Below are positions 1 through 8,305 of a stretch of DNA of 64,000 bases, piece by piece; position 1 is the first letter of the stretch, and each line of letters starts with the position of its first letter. The position numbers were made by a program, and so were the translations under genes. A model generated the notes under the pieces. It had not been told where the DNA came from and searched no databases. It was given only the letters and a program-made list of their open reading frames with translations. Origin of the DNA: Mesonia sp. K7 (GTDB lineage: Bacteria > Bacteroidota > Bacteroidia > Flavobacteriales > Flavobacteriaceae); NCBI RefSeq assembly GCF_003233725.1, contig NZ_QKQV01000007.1, forward strand, positions 62,001-126,000, given 5' to 3'.

Positions 1-2
1 TA

Positions 3-2009
3 AATAATTGGGACGTTTCTAGCGTGACAAATATGAATCGTACATTTGCATACCTACCTTATTTTAATCAACCGCTTAATAATTGGGATGTTTCAAATGT
101 AACCAATATGGCTGGGATGTTTAGAGAGTCACCATCATTTAATCAGCCTTTAAATAACTGGGATGTTTCTAATGTGACTTCGATGAGAAGTATGTTTATA
201 GGAGGACATTCTTTTAATCAAAACATTAATAATTGGGATGTGTCCAATGTTACTAACATGGCTTATATGTTTAGTGATGCTATGTCTTACAATCAACCAC
301 TTAATGGCTGGGATGTTTCTAGTGTAATAGATATGAATAGTATTTTTGATAAAGCTATTTCTTTCAATCAGCCTCTAAATAATTGGGATGTATCAAATGC
401 TGTTTCTTTACACTATGCTTTTGATGGGGCAGTTCAATTTAATCAGCCTTTAGATGATTGGAATATTATATCAACTTATTTGGCTGGGTTTATAGATGAT
501 ACAGCTTTAAGTACTCATAATTATGATAATTTTTTATCAAAATTGGTGACCTTAGGTCTACAGCAGGTAAGTCTAGGTGCAACAGGGTTAGAGTATTGCA
601 ATGTGGCTGCTAGAGATGAATTAATAAATAATCAAGGCTGGAATATATCTGGAGATATTGCATCTCAAAACTGTAACTCAATAATAGGAGAAGTAGTTTA
701 CGACGAAAACAATAACGGTTGTGATCCCAGTGATGTAGGTGTTTCTGGGTTTATGGTGAATGCTCATGATGGAGTTAATAATATTATTTCATATAGTAAT
801 AATGGAAATTATGAAATAGGAGCTATAGGTACTAATTTTACGGTTTCATTGATGAATACCCCTGGTTATTATACAGTCACACCAGTAAGTCAACAAGTAA
901 ATTTTACGACGACAAATATCCAGATAGTTGATTTTTGTGTCACTGCTAATCAAACCATCGAAGATTTAAATGTCACTCTGTTGCCAACAAGAGAAGCTCG
1001 CCCTGGATTTGAAGCCGATTATAGACTTATCGTCGAAAATATAGGTACACAAGCCGTTGCTAATGCATCCATAACTTTAGATTTTGACGATACCATGCAA
1101 AGTTTTGTAAGTGCTAGTGTGACACCGATTTCTACCACTGCGAATCAGTTGACTTTTGATATCACCAATTTACAACCTTTGACCTATCAAACGGTAGATA
1201 TCACGATGCAAACCTTTCAGCCGCCAACGGTAAATGGTGATGATGTTTTAAGTTTTACGACGAAGGTTACTCCAGACACCAATGATTATACACCTAATGA
1301 CAATACCTTTTTATATGATCAAATCGTAGTGAATTCTTACGACCCAAACGACAAACAAGTTTTACAAGGGGAAGAAGTAGAAATCAAAAATGCAGATGAA
1401 TATTTAGATTATTTGATTCGTTTTCAAAACACAGGAACCGCTAGTGCAATCAATGTAAGGATTTTAGATACCTTGCATCCAAAATTAGATTATAGCACCT
1501 TAAAGCCGGTCAACGCAAGTCATAATTACCGTATTGAAATCACCAATGATCATGAAGTAGAGTTTATTTTTGACGGTATCAACCTTCCGCACGAAAGTGC
1601 CAACGAACCTGCAAGCCACGGTTTTGTAGCTTACAAAATCAAACCAAAAAGTGATGTAGTTGTGGGTGATTTTATTACGGGCGACGCCAACATCTATTTC
1701 GATTTTAATGCCCCAATTATCACCAATATGGTTTCTACTGAAATCATTGATAACATCGTTGGAACGGAAAATCCTATAGCTAACCAAATTGTGATTTATC
1801 CCAATCCAACGCAAAGCGTTTTAAATATCGAAGCCGGAAACACCCAACAAATCGAGGAAATAAAAATTTATAACCTCCATGGTTTAGAAATTCAAAGTCT
1901 TAAAGGTAATCAAGAGCAAATAAATTTAGAGAGATTAAGTTCGGGAGTTTATTTTATACAAATCACCACCAATAAAGGCGTGGTTACCAAGAGAATTTTG
2001 AAGAATTAA
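3..2009 (+). CDS. BspA-like surface protein with T9SS type A sorting domain (5' partial)
   Basis: The reading frame is open to the left edge, where it already encodes the repeat unit NNWDVSSVTNM, so the start lies outside the window; the GTG at 24 is not the true start. The N-terminal part consists of 25-residue repeats of the form FNQPLNNWDVSNVTNM (DUF285/BspA-like family). Next comes a short segment resembling an SdrD B-like domain (VVYDENNNGCDP, near 690-740), then a DUF11-like beta-sandwich region that includes SYDPNDK. The protein ends in a type A T9SS sorting domain (IVIYPNPTQSVLNIE to VVTKRILKN). It is therefore predicted to be exported through the outer membrane and attached to the surface. 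BspA-like repeats in other bacteria mediate adhesion; the ligand here is unknown. The family call is firm and the role is inferred. Confidence 0.85.
   Translation, partial: NNWDVSSVTNMNRTFAYLPYFNQPLNNWDVSNVTNMAGMFRESPSFNQPLNNWDVSNVTSMRSMFIGGHSFNQNINNWDVSNVTNMAYMFSDAMSYNQPLNGWDVSSVIDMNSIFDKAISFNQPLNNWDVSNAVSLHYAFDGAVQFNQPLDDWNIISTYLAGFIDDTALSTHNYDNFLSKLVTLGLQQVSLGATGLEYCNVAARDELINNQGWNISGDIASQNCNSIIGEVVYDENNNGCDPSDVGVSGFMVNAHDGVNNIISYSNNGNYEIGAIGTNFTVSLMNTPGYYTVTPVSQQVNFTTTNIQIVDFCVTANQTIEDLNVTLLPTREARPGFEADYRLIVENIGTQAVANASITLDFDDTMQSFVSASVTPISTTANQLTFDITNLQPLTYQTVDITMQTFQPPTVNGDDVLSFTTKVTPDTNDYTPNDNTFLYDQIVVNSYDPNDKQVLQGEEVEIKNADEYLDYLIRFQNTGTASAINVRILDTLHPKLDYSTLKPVNASHNYRIEITNDHEVEFIFDGINLPHESANEPASHGFVAYKIKPKSDVVVGDFITGDANIYFDFNAPIITNMVSTEIIDNIVGTENPIANQIVIYPNPTQSVLNIEAGNTQQIEEIKIYNLHGLEIQSLKGNQEQINLERLSSGVYFIQITTNKGVVTKRILKN
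63..512 (+). repeat. six in-frame 75-bp tandem repeats (25-residue BspA-like units)
   Basis: Units begin at 63, 138, 213, 288, 363 and 438, exactly 75 bp apart, and a further unit runs off the left edge. Each encodes F/YNQ followed by a WDVS-type core. The last two units are more diverged, and the sixth loses the VSNVTNM core. The constant unit length with diverged codons points to old duplication under protein-level selection. Confidence 0.85.
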
Positions 2010-2017
2010 TAAAAAAT

Positions 2018-2076
2018 CCCTGCGAAGGCAGGAATCTTTTTCAATTTTCTAAATAGAGATTCCTGCCTTCGCAGGA
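2018..2076. terminator. bidirectional terminator built from two inverted palindromes
   Basis: Two oppositely oriented copies of a palindrome lie between convergent genes. The first is CCTGC-GAAG-GCAGG at 2019-2032. The second is ATTCCTGC-CTTC-GCAGGAAT at 2059-2078. Each folds alone, and the two also pair with each other over about 19 bp. T-runs follow the first copy on the plus strand, and an A-rich stretch suits the minus strand. The position between two gene ends supports termination in both directions. Confidence 0.7.
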
Positions 2077-2083
2077 ATTTCTT

Positions 2084-2791
2084 TTACCTCCGTTTTAACT
2101 CCGCTAAAAAATCATAATGATTACTTTGAGCGATAATTCTACAATCGAAGCCCATTTGTTGGGCTTCTTTTTTTAAAGTGTTGGCATCGATAAATAACCA
2201 GTCAAATGGAACTGAGGTTTTACCGCCAAAAGCAATTTGATAAGTAAGTTCACCGTAATAATAATCTTTTTTGACCCAAATTCCGCCGTCTTCGTCTTGC
2301 TCAAAAAGGTATTGTAAATCGGAAGAATCGACAAGTACTTTTCCGTTTGGAGTGAGGATTTTATCAAGCTGACTAAAAAAGAGGGGTAAGTTCTCTAGTT
2401 TTCCGACAATGCCAATGCCGTTCATGAGCATCAAAATAGTATCATACTTTTTGTTGACTTCAAAAAAGTTTTGAACGTTTGCGTTTTTAATTCCGCGTAA
2501 GCGTGCAATTTCGATGGCTCCTGGCGAAATATCGATAGCAGTAACTTCTTTGTTTTGTGTTTGCAAAACCAAGCTGTGACTGCCGGCACAACAACCCACA
2601 TCCAAAATTTTTCCTTTGCAAAGTTGTAAGGCTTTTTGTTCAAGTTTGGGCATTTCACTATACGTGCGAAACAAATGCGAAACAGGAATCACATCGTCAT
2701 CAAAATCTTCTGAAATCACGGTGATCTCTTGACTAGAAGGCTTTTGAAAATATGCTTTTACTGCATCGCCAAAAATATCGGGAGTGTTCAA
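2084..2791 (-). CDS. class I SAM-dependent methyltransferase
   Basis: This 235-residue protein has a Rossmann-type methyltransferase fold. Motif I is ILDVGCCAGSHSL (around residue 60), followed by the acidic motif VTAIDISPGAIEIAR and the motif II region YDTILMLMNGIGIVG. The substrate is not evident. The start is a TTG at 2791: no ATG lies nearby, and the first residues (MNTPDIFGDAVKAYF) look like the normal start of this family. The gene is convergent with the BspA-like gene and divergent from the YkgJ-like gene 31 bp away. DVGCC replaces the more common DVGCG in motif I, a minor change. Confidence 0.8.
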   Translation of the reverse strand: MNTPDIFGDAVKAYFQKPSSQEITVISEDFDDDVIPVSHLFRTYSEMPKLEQKALQLCKGKILDVGCCAGSHSLVLQTQNKEVTAIDISPGAIEIARLRGIKNANVQNFFEVNKKYDTILMLMNGIGIVGKLENLPLFFSQLDKILTPNGKVLVDSSDLQYLFEQDEDGGIWVKKDYYYGELTYQIAFGGKTSVPFDWLFIDANTLKKEAQQMGFDCRIIAQSNHYDFLAELKRR

Positions 2792-2822
2792 AGGTTGATT
2801 TTAAAATATTACTTTTGCAAAG

Positions 2823-3314
2823 ATGGAAGATTTTATCAAACAATTACCTGCTTTGGCGAAAGATAAACAGCAGGAAAACAAAAAGTTTTTTACCAAGCTG
2901 CGGAAAAAGCCGCCCAAAAACTTAGACCGATTGATGCAGGGTTTGCATCACGAGGAGTTTGAGCGAACCGATTGTTTAGAATGTGCCAACTGCTGTAAAA
3001 CTACGGGACCGCTTTTTACCGATAAAGATATTGATAGAATTGCCAAATACCTTAGGATGAAGCCACAGCAATTTATCGATATGTACTTACGTATAGATGA
3101 AGATAATGATTATGTGTTACAAACCTTACCTTGCTCGTTTTTGGAGGCCGATAACAAGTGCTTTATCTATGAGGCTCGTCCAAAGGCTTGCGCAGAATTT
3201 CCGCATACCGATCGGAAGAAATTTCAGCAAATTAGTAATCTTACCATGAAAAATGTGGCGATTTGCCCAGCGGCGTTTAATATTGTAGAAAAGATGAAAT
3301 CGCTCATGAAATAA
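2823..3314 (+). CDS. YkgJ family cysteine cluster protein
   Basis: This 163-residue protein has the cysteine pattern of the YkgJ/CxxCxxCC family: CLECANCCK near residue 56, then PCSFLEADNKCFIYEARPKAC, which together would bind a metal or iron-sulfur centre. The biochemical role of the family is not established. A TAnnTTTG element (TACTTTTG, 2810-2817) ends only 5 bp before the ATG, so the transcript would be leaderless or nearly so. It is followed 4 bp later by a second small cysteine-rich gene, and the two probably share a transcript. Confidence 0.8.
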   Translation: MEDFIKQLPALAKDKQQENKKFFTKLRKKPPKNLDRLMQGLHHEEFERTDCLECANCCKTTGPLFTDKDIDRIAKYLRMKPQQFIDMYLRIDEDNDYVLQTLPCSFLEADNKCFIYEARPKACAEFPHTDRKKFQQISNLTMKNVAICPAAFNIVEKMKSLMK

Positions 3315-3318
3315 GGAG

Positions 3319-3504
3319 ATGAAAAAGCAGTGTGAAAAATGTAAAAATATGTTTGAATGTCACGCTCAAACTATAGCTGCTTATGATTGCAAGCACATAT
3401 TTTTAAGTGAAAAACAAACCAATTTTCTTAAGAAAAACTACCGAGATTGTCTTTGCTTAAATTGTTTGAAGGAATTGTCGGTTCGAGTGAACTTTACCAA
3501 ATAG
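3319..3504 (+). CDS. cysteine-rich CWC family small protein
   Basis: This is a 61-residue protein with several metal-type cysteines (CEKCKNMFECHA, CLCLNCLKEL) typical of the small cysteine-rich CWC family, probably a zinc-binding fold. It starts 4 bp after the YkgJ-like gene, so the two are likely co-transcribed. The function is unknown. There is no signal peptide, so it should be cytoplasmic. The call rests on the cysteine spacing and small size. Confidence 0.7.
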   Translation: MKKQCEKCKNMFECHAQTIAAYDCKHIFLSEKQTNFLKKNYRDCLCLNCLKELSVRVNFTK

Positions 3505-3538
3505 AATGAGTGAAGTTCGCACCGTGAATTGATAATAC

Positions 3539-4783
3539 CTATTGATACATCAAATATTTTTCTCTCATTTTATCATACGCCTGTAAATCTGCTTGCCAAG
3601 AAAGCCGTATTTCATTCGCAGTTTTTCCTGCTTCTATTTGTTGCTGTAACTGTTTCGTTCCTGCTAATTTGGTCAAAAACGAATTGAAAAATTCTTCTTT
3701 CTTACTCGTGTTTTGATATGCCTTAATGAGCCAGTCGAGATTGATGTGGTCAAGCATATTGGCATTGGTTAAATCCTCGCCGTAACATGTTTTACCCAAA
3801 TGTTTAGGGTTTTTAGCACCTTCATTAGCTATTGGAATATAGCTGTAGCTGAATTTTTCTGGGTTTAAAAAAGGCGAACCAAATACCTGAAACTGGTTTT
3901 CTGTGCCGCGGCCAGCGTTGACGTTTGTGCCTTCAAAAAAACATAAACTAGGGTAAAGATTAATTGCCAAGTCGTTAGGCAAATTGGGTGATGGCTTTAT
4001 CGGAAGCGAATAAAACTGATTTTTGTTATAGTTTTTGACTTTAATTACCGTGAGTTGAGGTTTTTGAGTAGTTTCTATCCAATTTTCGCCAACAATCATT
4101 TGGGCATATTCGCCAATCGTCATGCCGTGCACGACAGGAACGGGATGCATACCCACAAAACTTTGGTGTTCTTTTTCGAGCATTGGGCCGTCTATATAAT
4201 GTCCGTTTGGGTTGTGTCTGTCCAAAACCATCACTTCAATATTATTTTCCGCAGCAGCTTGCAAAACATAATGCAAAGTCGAAATGTAAGTGTAAAAACG
4301 CACGCCAACATCTTGAATGTCAAACACTAAAATATCGATATCATGAAGTTGCTCATCAGTTGGTTTTTTGTTGTTTCCGTAGAGCGAAACAATAGGGATT
4401 CCCGTTTTGGTGTCGATATTGTTTGCTACTTTTTCACCCGCATCGGCTTTTCCTCTAAACCCGTGTTCGGGAGAAAAAACCTTCGTGATATTGATATTTC
4501 GGCTTTTTAGCGAATCGACCAAATGGGTAAAATGACCGTTTTCCTTAAAAATGACTGAAGTTTGGTTGCCTACGATACCCACTTTTTTTCCGCGTAAGCC
4601 TGTGAGGTATAATTCGGTTTGGTTGGCGCCCACCACGACAATTTTTTCTTCAGTTGGTGGTGATTTCACTTCCGTGGAAACGGAAACTTCTTCCGATTTT
4701 TTTTTAGCATCAGGCTGACTTATACACGAAACCAAGACTGTTGAAAAAATAAAAAATGTATTTTTGAAAAAATGTAAAAACAT
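3539..4783 (-). CDS. DUF1343 / NamZ-type exo-beta-N-acetylmuramidase lipoprotein
   Basis: This 414-residue protein carries a lipoprotein signal with lipobox LVSC at residues 17-20. The body matches the DUF1343 family, whose characterised member NamZ removes N-acetylmuramic acid from the non-reducing end of peptidoglycan fragments. Recognisable parts are KVGIVGNQTSV, VFSPEHGFRG, the acidic DILVFDIQDVGVRFYTY and VLDRHNPNGHYIDGP. It probably acts in the periplasm in cell wall recycling or turnover. The start is only 8 bp from that of the divergent permease gene, so their promoters must overlap the coding ends. Confidence 0.85.
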   Translation of the reverse strand: MFLHFFKNTFFIFSTVLVSCISQPDAKKKSEEVSVSTEVKSPPTEEKIVVVGANQTELYLTGLRGKKVGIVGNQTSVIFKENGHFTHLVDSLKSRNINITKVFSPEHGFRGKADAGEKVANNIDTKTGIPIVSLYGNNKKPTDEQLHDIDILVFDIQDVGVRFYTYISTLHYVLQAAAENNIEVMVLDRHNPNGHYIDGPMLEKEHQSFVGMHPVPVVHGMTIGEYAQMIVGENWIETTQKPQLTVIKVKNYNKNQFYSLPIKPSPNLPNDLAINLYPSLCFFEGTNVNAGRGTENQFQVFGSPFLNPEKFSYSYIPIANEGAKNPKHLGKTCYGEDLTNANMLDHINLDWLIKAYQNTSKKEEFFNSFLTKLAGTKQLQQQIEAGKTANEIRLSWQADLQAYDKMREKYLMYQ

Positions 4784-4791
4784 ACTTCGAG

Positions 4792-6030
4792 TTGAATTTT
4801 GAATGGTTTGTCTCTAAACGTTTAATAAACGCTAAAGATTATAAAAGTAGTATTTCGGCACCAATAATAAAAATTGCGATTACCGCAATTGCGATTGGCG
4901 TGGTGATGATGTTGGTTTCGGTAGCTACGGGTTTTGGGTTGCAACAAAAAATACGAGACAAAATTGCGGCTTTCAAAGGGCATATTTCTATTTCTAATTT
5001 TGACAATAACAACTCGCAAATATCCATCAAACCCATTGCCGATACCCAAGAATTTAGAAATCGATTAGATCGAGTCGATGGCATTACAGAAATTCAACCT
5101 GTAATTACCAAATATGGTGTGATCCGTACAGAAAAGGACTTCGAAGGTGTGGTGGTAAAAGGGGTGAAACCTGATTACCGTTGGGAAAGTTTTGAAGAAT
5201 TTTTGGTGGAAGGGAACATTCCTAAATATAAAGATAGAAGCTATAGCGATGAGATATTACTGTCACAATATATAGCCGACCGTTTAGGCTTTAAAATAGG
5301 TGATAAAGTAGTGGTTTACTTTATGAATAATCCCGAACAAGAAAGACCTCGTCCTACAGGTTTCACGTTAGTAGGAATTTTTAGTTCGGGTTTTCAGGAG
5401 TTTGATGAGACCTATTTAATCGCCGATTTACAGCAATTACAGCGGATCAATAAATGGAAGAAAAACCAGGTTGGGATGTTTGAAATTTATATTGATGATT
5501 TCGACCAACTCGAACAAAAAGGAGGAGAAATCAATGCCAATATCACTTCGTTTCTTGAAGCCAAAACCATAGAACAAAGTTACGAGTCGATATTTGAGTG
5601 GATTTCTTTATTCGATTTTAATATCTTTTTGATCATCTGTGTGATGATTTTAGTATCAGGAATCAATATGATTACAGCTCTATTGGTTTTGATTTTAGAA
5701 CGAACCCCAATGATTGGAATGCTGAAGGCTTTGGGAAGCGAAAACTGGAGTATTCGAAAAATCTTTTTATACAATGCGACTTACCTTATTCTCAAAGGAC
5801 TATTCTGGGGAAATCTAATTGGTTTAGGTTTGTTGTTGGCCCAAAAATACTTTAAAATTATTCCGCTCAACCCAGAAACTTATTACGTTTCTGAAGCTCC
5901 GGTTTATTTAAATTGGGATTATATCCTACTCATTAATCTTGGTACCTTATTATTATGCTTGGCGATGTTGATCATTCCTTCGGTCATCATTACCAAAATA
6001 AATCCGACCAAGGCGATTAAGTTTGAGTAG
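4792..6030 (+). CDS. FtsX/LolE-type ABC transporter permease
   Basis: This 412-residue inner-membrane protein has the MacB/FtsX topology. One membrane segment near residues 25-45 (IKIAITAIAIGVVMMLVSVATGF as a region) is followed by a large periplasmic domain (about 50-265). Three more segments lie near 270-300, 320-345 and 375-400. The N-terminus MNFEWFVSKRL resembles the LolC/LolE lipoprotein-release permeases, so lipoprotein export is the likely role, but the ATPase partner is not here. The start codon is TTG; there is no in-frame ATG upstream, and the divergent gene begins 8 bp away. Confidence 0.8.
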   Translation: MNFEWFVSKRLINAKDYKSSISAPIIKIAITAIAIGVVMMLVSVATGFGLQQKIRDKIAAFKGHISISNFDNNNSQISIKPIADTQEFRNRLDRVDGITEIQPVITKYGVIRTEKDFEGVVVKGVKPDYRWESFEEFLVEGNIPKYKDRSYSDEILLSQYIADRLGFKIGDKVVVYFMNNPEQERPRPTGFTLVGIFSSGFQEFDETYLIADLQQLQRINKWKKNQVGMFEIYIDDFDQLEQKGGEINANITSFLEAKTIEQSYESIFEWISLFDFNIFLIICVMILVSGINMITALLVLILERTPMIGMLKALGSENWSIRKIFLYNATYLILKGLFWGNLIGLGLLLAQKYFKIIPLNPETYYVSEAPVYLNWDYILLINLGTLLLCLAMLIIPSVIITKINPTKAIKFE

Positions 6031-6060
6031 CATTTTACTTTTTATTCAAAAGCTATCTTT

Positions 6061-6068
6061 TATCTTTG
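6061..6068 (+). promoter_or_regulatory. TAnnTTTG -7 promoter element for the cysteine synthase gene
   Basis: TATCTTTG matches the Bacteroidota -7 consensus and sits 19 bp before the ATG at 6088, giving a short leader of about 13 nt. No clear -33 TTG is visible. Confidence 0.45.
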
Positions 6069-6087
6069 TCGCTGCAAAAAGAAAAAG

Positions 6088-7068
6088 ATGGATTACAAAG
6101 AAAATATATTAGGTACGATTGGTAACACACCTTTGGTAAAAATCAATGCATTAGCGGAAGAAATACCAGCATTGGTGCTAGCCAAATATGAAACCTTTAA
6201 CCCAGGAAATTCCGTAAAAGACCGTATGGCGTTAAAAATGATTGAAGATGCCGAAAAAGACGGAAGATTAAAACCCGGAGGAACCATTATCGAAGGGACT
6301 TCAGGAAACACCGGAATGGGTTTGGCTTTGGCTGCAATTGTCAAAGGCTACCAAATGGTTTGTGTAATTGCTGACAAACAAAGCAAAGAAAAAATAGATA
6401 TTCTGAAAGCGGTAGGTTGCGAAGTGGTTGTTTGCCCAACCAATGTTGAACCAGATGATCCACGATCTTATTATTCCACTTCCAAAAGACTGGCAGAAGA
6501 AACGCCCAATTCTTGGTATGTTAATCAATACGACAATCCGTCTAATACCCAAGCGCATTACGAATCTACGGGACCAGAAATCTGGGAACAAACCGATGGT
6601 AAAGTTACTCATTTTGTCGTAGGAGTGGGAACTGGAGGAACCATTTCTGGAGTTGGAAAATACCTAAAAGAGAAAAACCCCAACATCAAAATATGGGGAA
6701 TCGATACCTACGGAAGTGTGTTTAAAAAATACCACGAAACAGGAGTTTTCGACGAAAAAGAAATCTATCCATACATTACCGAAGGTATTGGCGAAGACAT
6801 TTTGCCTAAAAATGTCAATTTTGATATCATCGATGGTTTCACGAAAGTGACCGACAAAGACGCAGCGATTTACACACAATTGTTGGCTAAAAAAGAAGGC
6901 ATGTTTTTAGGAAATTCTGCTGGAGCAGCAATGAAAGGTGTGTTACAACTCAAAGAGCACTTCAAAAAAGATGACGTCGTAGTGGTTTTATTTCACGATC
7001 ACGGAAGCCGATATGTAGGCAAGATGTTTAACGATGACTGGATGCGCCAACAAGGTTTTATTGAATAA
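6088..7068 (+). CDS. PLP-dependent cysteine synthase family protein
   Basis: This 326-residue protein is a fold-type II PLP enzyme of the cysteine synthase/cystathionine beta-synthase family. The PLP lysine is K44 in NPGNSVKDRM, the substrate loop is EGTSGNTGMG (about 72), and the phosphate-binding loop is GVGTGGTISG (about 185). The likely reaction is O-acetylserine plus sulfide to cysteine. The sequence resembles the CBS-like flavobacterial branch, so cystathionine synthesis cannot be excluded. A clear terminator follows, so it appears monocistronic. Confidence 0.85.
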   Translation: MDYKENILGTIGNTPLVKINALAEEIPALVLAKYETFNPGNSVKDRMALKMIEDAEKDGRLKPGGTIIEGTSGNTGMGLALAAIVKGYQMVCVIADKQSKEKIDILKAVGCEVVVCPTNVEPDDPRSYYSTSKRLAEETPNSWYVNQYDNPSNTQAHYESTGPEIWEQTDGKVTHFVVGVGTGGTISGVGKYLKEKNPNIKIWGIDTYGSVFKKYHETGVFDEKEIYPYITEGIGEDILPKNVNFDIIDGFTKVTDKDAAIYTQLLAKKEGMFLGNSAGAAMKGVLQLKEHFKKDDVVVVLFHDHGSRYVGKMFNDDWMRQQGFIE

Positions 7069-7074
7069 AAAGTT

Positions 7075-7104
7075 AAATCTCACTTCAACGGTGAGATTTT
7101 TTTT
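7075..7104 (+). terminator. intrinsic terminator
   Basis: A perfect 9-bp stem AAATCTCAC/GTGAGATTT with a 7-nt loop is followed by a run of eight T. It lies 7 bp after the cysteine synthase stop codon. Confidence 0.9.
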
Positions 7105-7128
7105 ACCTTTAAAATAAACTTTTCGGTC

Positions 7129-7599
7129 ATGAAAAAGCTAGCTATATTGCTATCGTTAACTCTTTTTTGTGCTTGTCAAGAAACCAAAAAAGAAACGATT
7201 GATAAAAGTAATTCCAGTAAAAGCGATAGCACTTTCGTGAAAACGGGTCCTGAAGAAAAACCAGGAAAAAAAACCATTAGGGATACGATAATAGTCGATT
7301 TTCCTCAATCAAACCAGGAGGTAAAAAGCCCTATTACCATTAAGGGAAAAGCCAAAGGCTATTGGTTTTTTGAAGCCGATGCTCCTGTGCAATTAGTAGA
7401 TGAAAAAGGTGGTGTCATTTCAGAAAAATACATTCAAACAACCGAAAACTGGATGACTACCGACTGGGTTCCATTTGAGGGAGATTTATCTTACGAAGTA
7501 ATCTCCAAACAAAGAGCTTTTTTGGTTTTTAAAAAAGCAAATCCTTCAGGGTTTTCAAAGCATGATCAAAGTGATACCATTCCGGTTATTTTGAAATAA
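7129..7599 (+). CDS. Gmad2-domain lipoprotein
   Basis: This 156-residue protein has a lipoprotein signal ending at C16 or C18 (LFCACQE). After a low-complexity polar spacer (residues 20-55) comes an immunoglobulin-like fold resembling the Gmad2 domain (VKSPITIKGKAKGYWFFEA, then VQLVDEKGGVI and WMTTDWVPFEG). It is expected to be anchored in the outer or inner membrane facing the periplasm. No enzymatic residues are apparent. It is followed by another lipoprotein, the SGNH hydrolase, 25 bp downstream. Confidence 0.75.
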   Translation: MKKLAILLSLTLFCACQETKKETIDKSNSSKSDSTFVKTGPEEKPGKKTIRDTIIVDFPQSNQEVKSPITIKGKAKGYWFFEADAPVQLVDEKGGVISEKYIQTTENWMTTDWVPFEGDLSYEVISKQRAFLVFKKANPSGFSKHDQSDTIPVILK

Positions 7600-7624
7600 A
7601 AGTGATTTCGGTTACCTTTAGTAA

Positions 7625-8305
7625 ATGAAAATTTACCATTTACTGCTTTTTACGACGTTTGTTTTTTTGAGTTGTGCTTCGCAAAAACAAGACGCTTTCG
7701 CGAAACCAAAAACTTATTTAGCGCTTGGTGATTCTTATACCATTGGTGAAAGCGTCGCCGAAAATGAACGTTGGCCAGTGCAATTGGTTGAGAAGTTCAA
7801 TAGCGATCAAATCTCTTTTCAATCTCCAAAAATTATTGCCAAAACAGGTTGGCGAACCGATGAATTACTCGAAGCAATTGAAAATGAATTGCGTGATGAA
7901 AAATACGATTTGGTTTCGGTTTTGATTGGGGTAAACAACCAATATCAAGGAAAAGAAATGGCTCAATTCGAACGAGAGTTTGAACAGGTTTTACGGAAAG
8001 CAATCGAGCATTCAAAAAAAGGAGCAAAAGGTGTTTTTGTGGTGAGTATTCCCGATTATGGTGTCACGCCGTTTGCCAAAAATGCTGATAGCGATAAGAT
8101 TGCTAAAGAAATTTCTACTTACAATGCTATTTCGGAGAAAACAGCCGAAAAATACGAGGTCGATTATTATTTCATCACCGATATTTCTCAAAAAGCAGCG
8201 AGCGATCATTCGCTTTTAGCGGAAGATGATTTACACCCAAGTGGAAAAATGTATGAACTGTGGATTGAACGTTTTTATGATACAGTGAAAGCAAAACTGA
8301 AGTGA
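7625..8305 (+). CDS. SGNH/GDSL hydrolase lipoprotein
   Basis: This 226-residue protein has a lipoprotein signal with a cysteine at about residue 17 (FLSCAS). SGNH blocks are visible: block I LALGDSYTIGE with nucleophile S37, block III LIGVNNQYQG with the Asn, and block V DDLHPSGKMYE with the Asp-x-x-His pair. It is therefore a predicted periplasmic or surface esterase/lipase-like hydrolase of unknown substrate. Its stop codon overlaps the ATG of the next gene (TGATG), which suggests translational coupling. Confidence 0.85.
   Translation: MKIYHLLLFTTFVFLSCASQKQDAFAKPKTYLALGDSYTIGESVAENERWPVQLVEKFNSDQISFQSPKIIAKTGWRTDELLEAIENELRDEKYDLVSVLIGVNNQYQGKEMAQFEREFEQVLRKAIEHSKKGAKGVFVVSIPDYGVTPFAKNADSDKIAKEISTYNAISEKTAEKYEVDYYFITDISQKAASDHSLLAEDDLHPSGKMYELWIERFYDTVKAKLK

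Noticed and set aside
63-512. Regular 75-bp spacing considered as a CRISPR-like array
   Set aside because: The repeats are in frame, diverged and encode a known protein repeat; there are no unique spacers.
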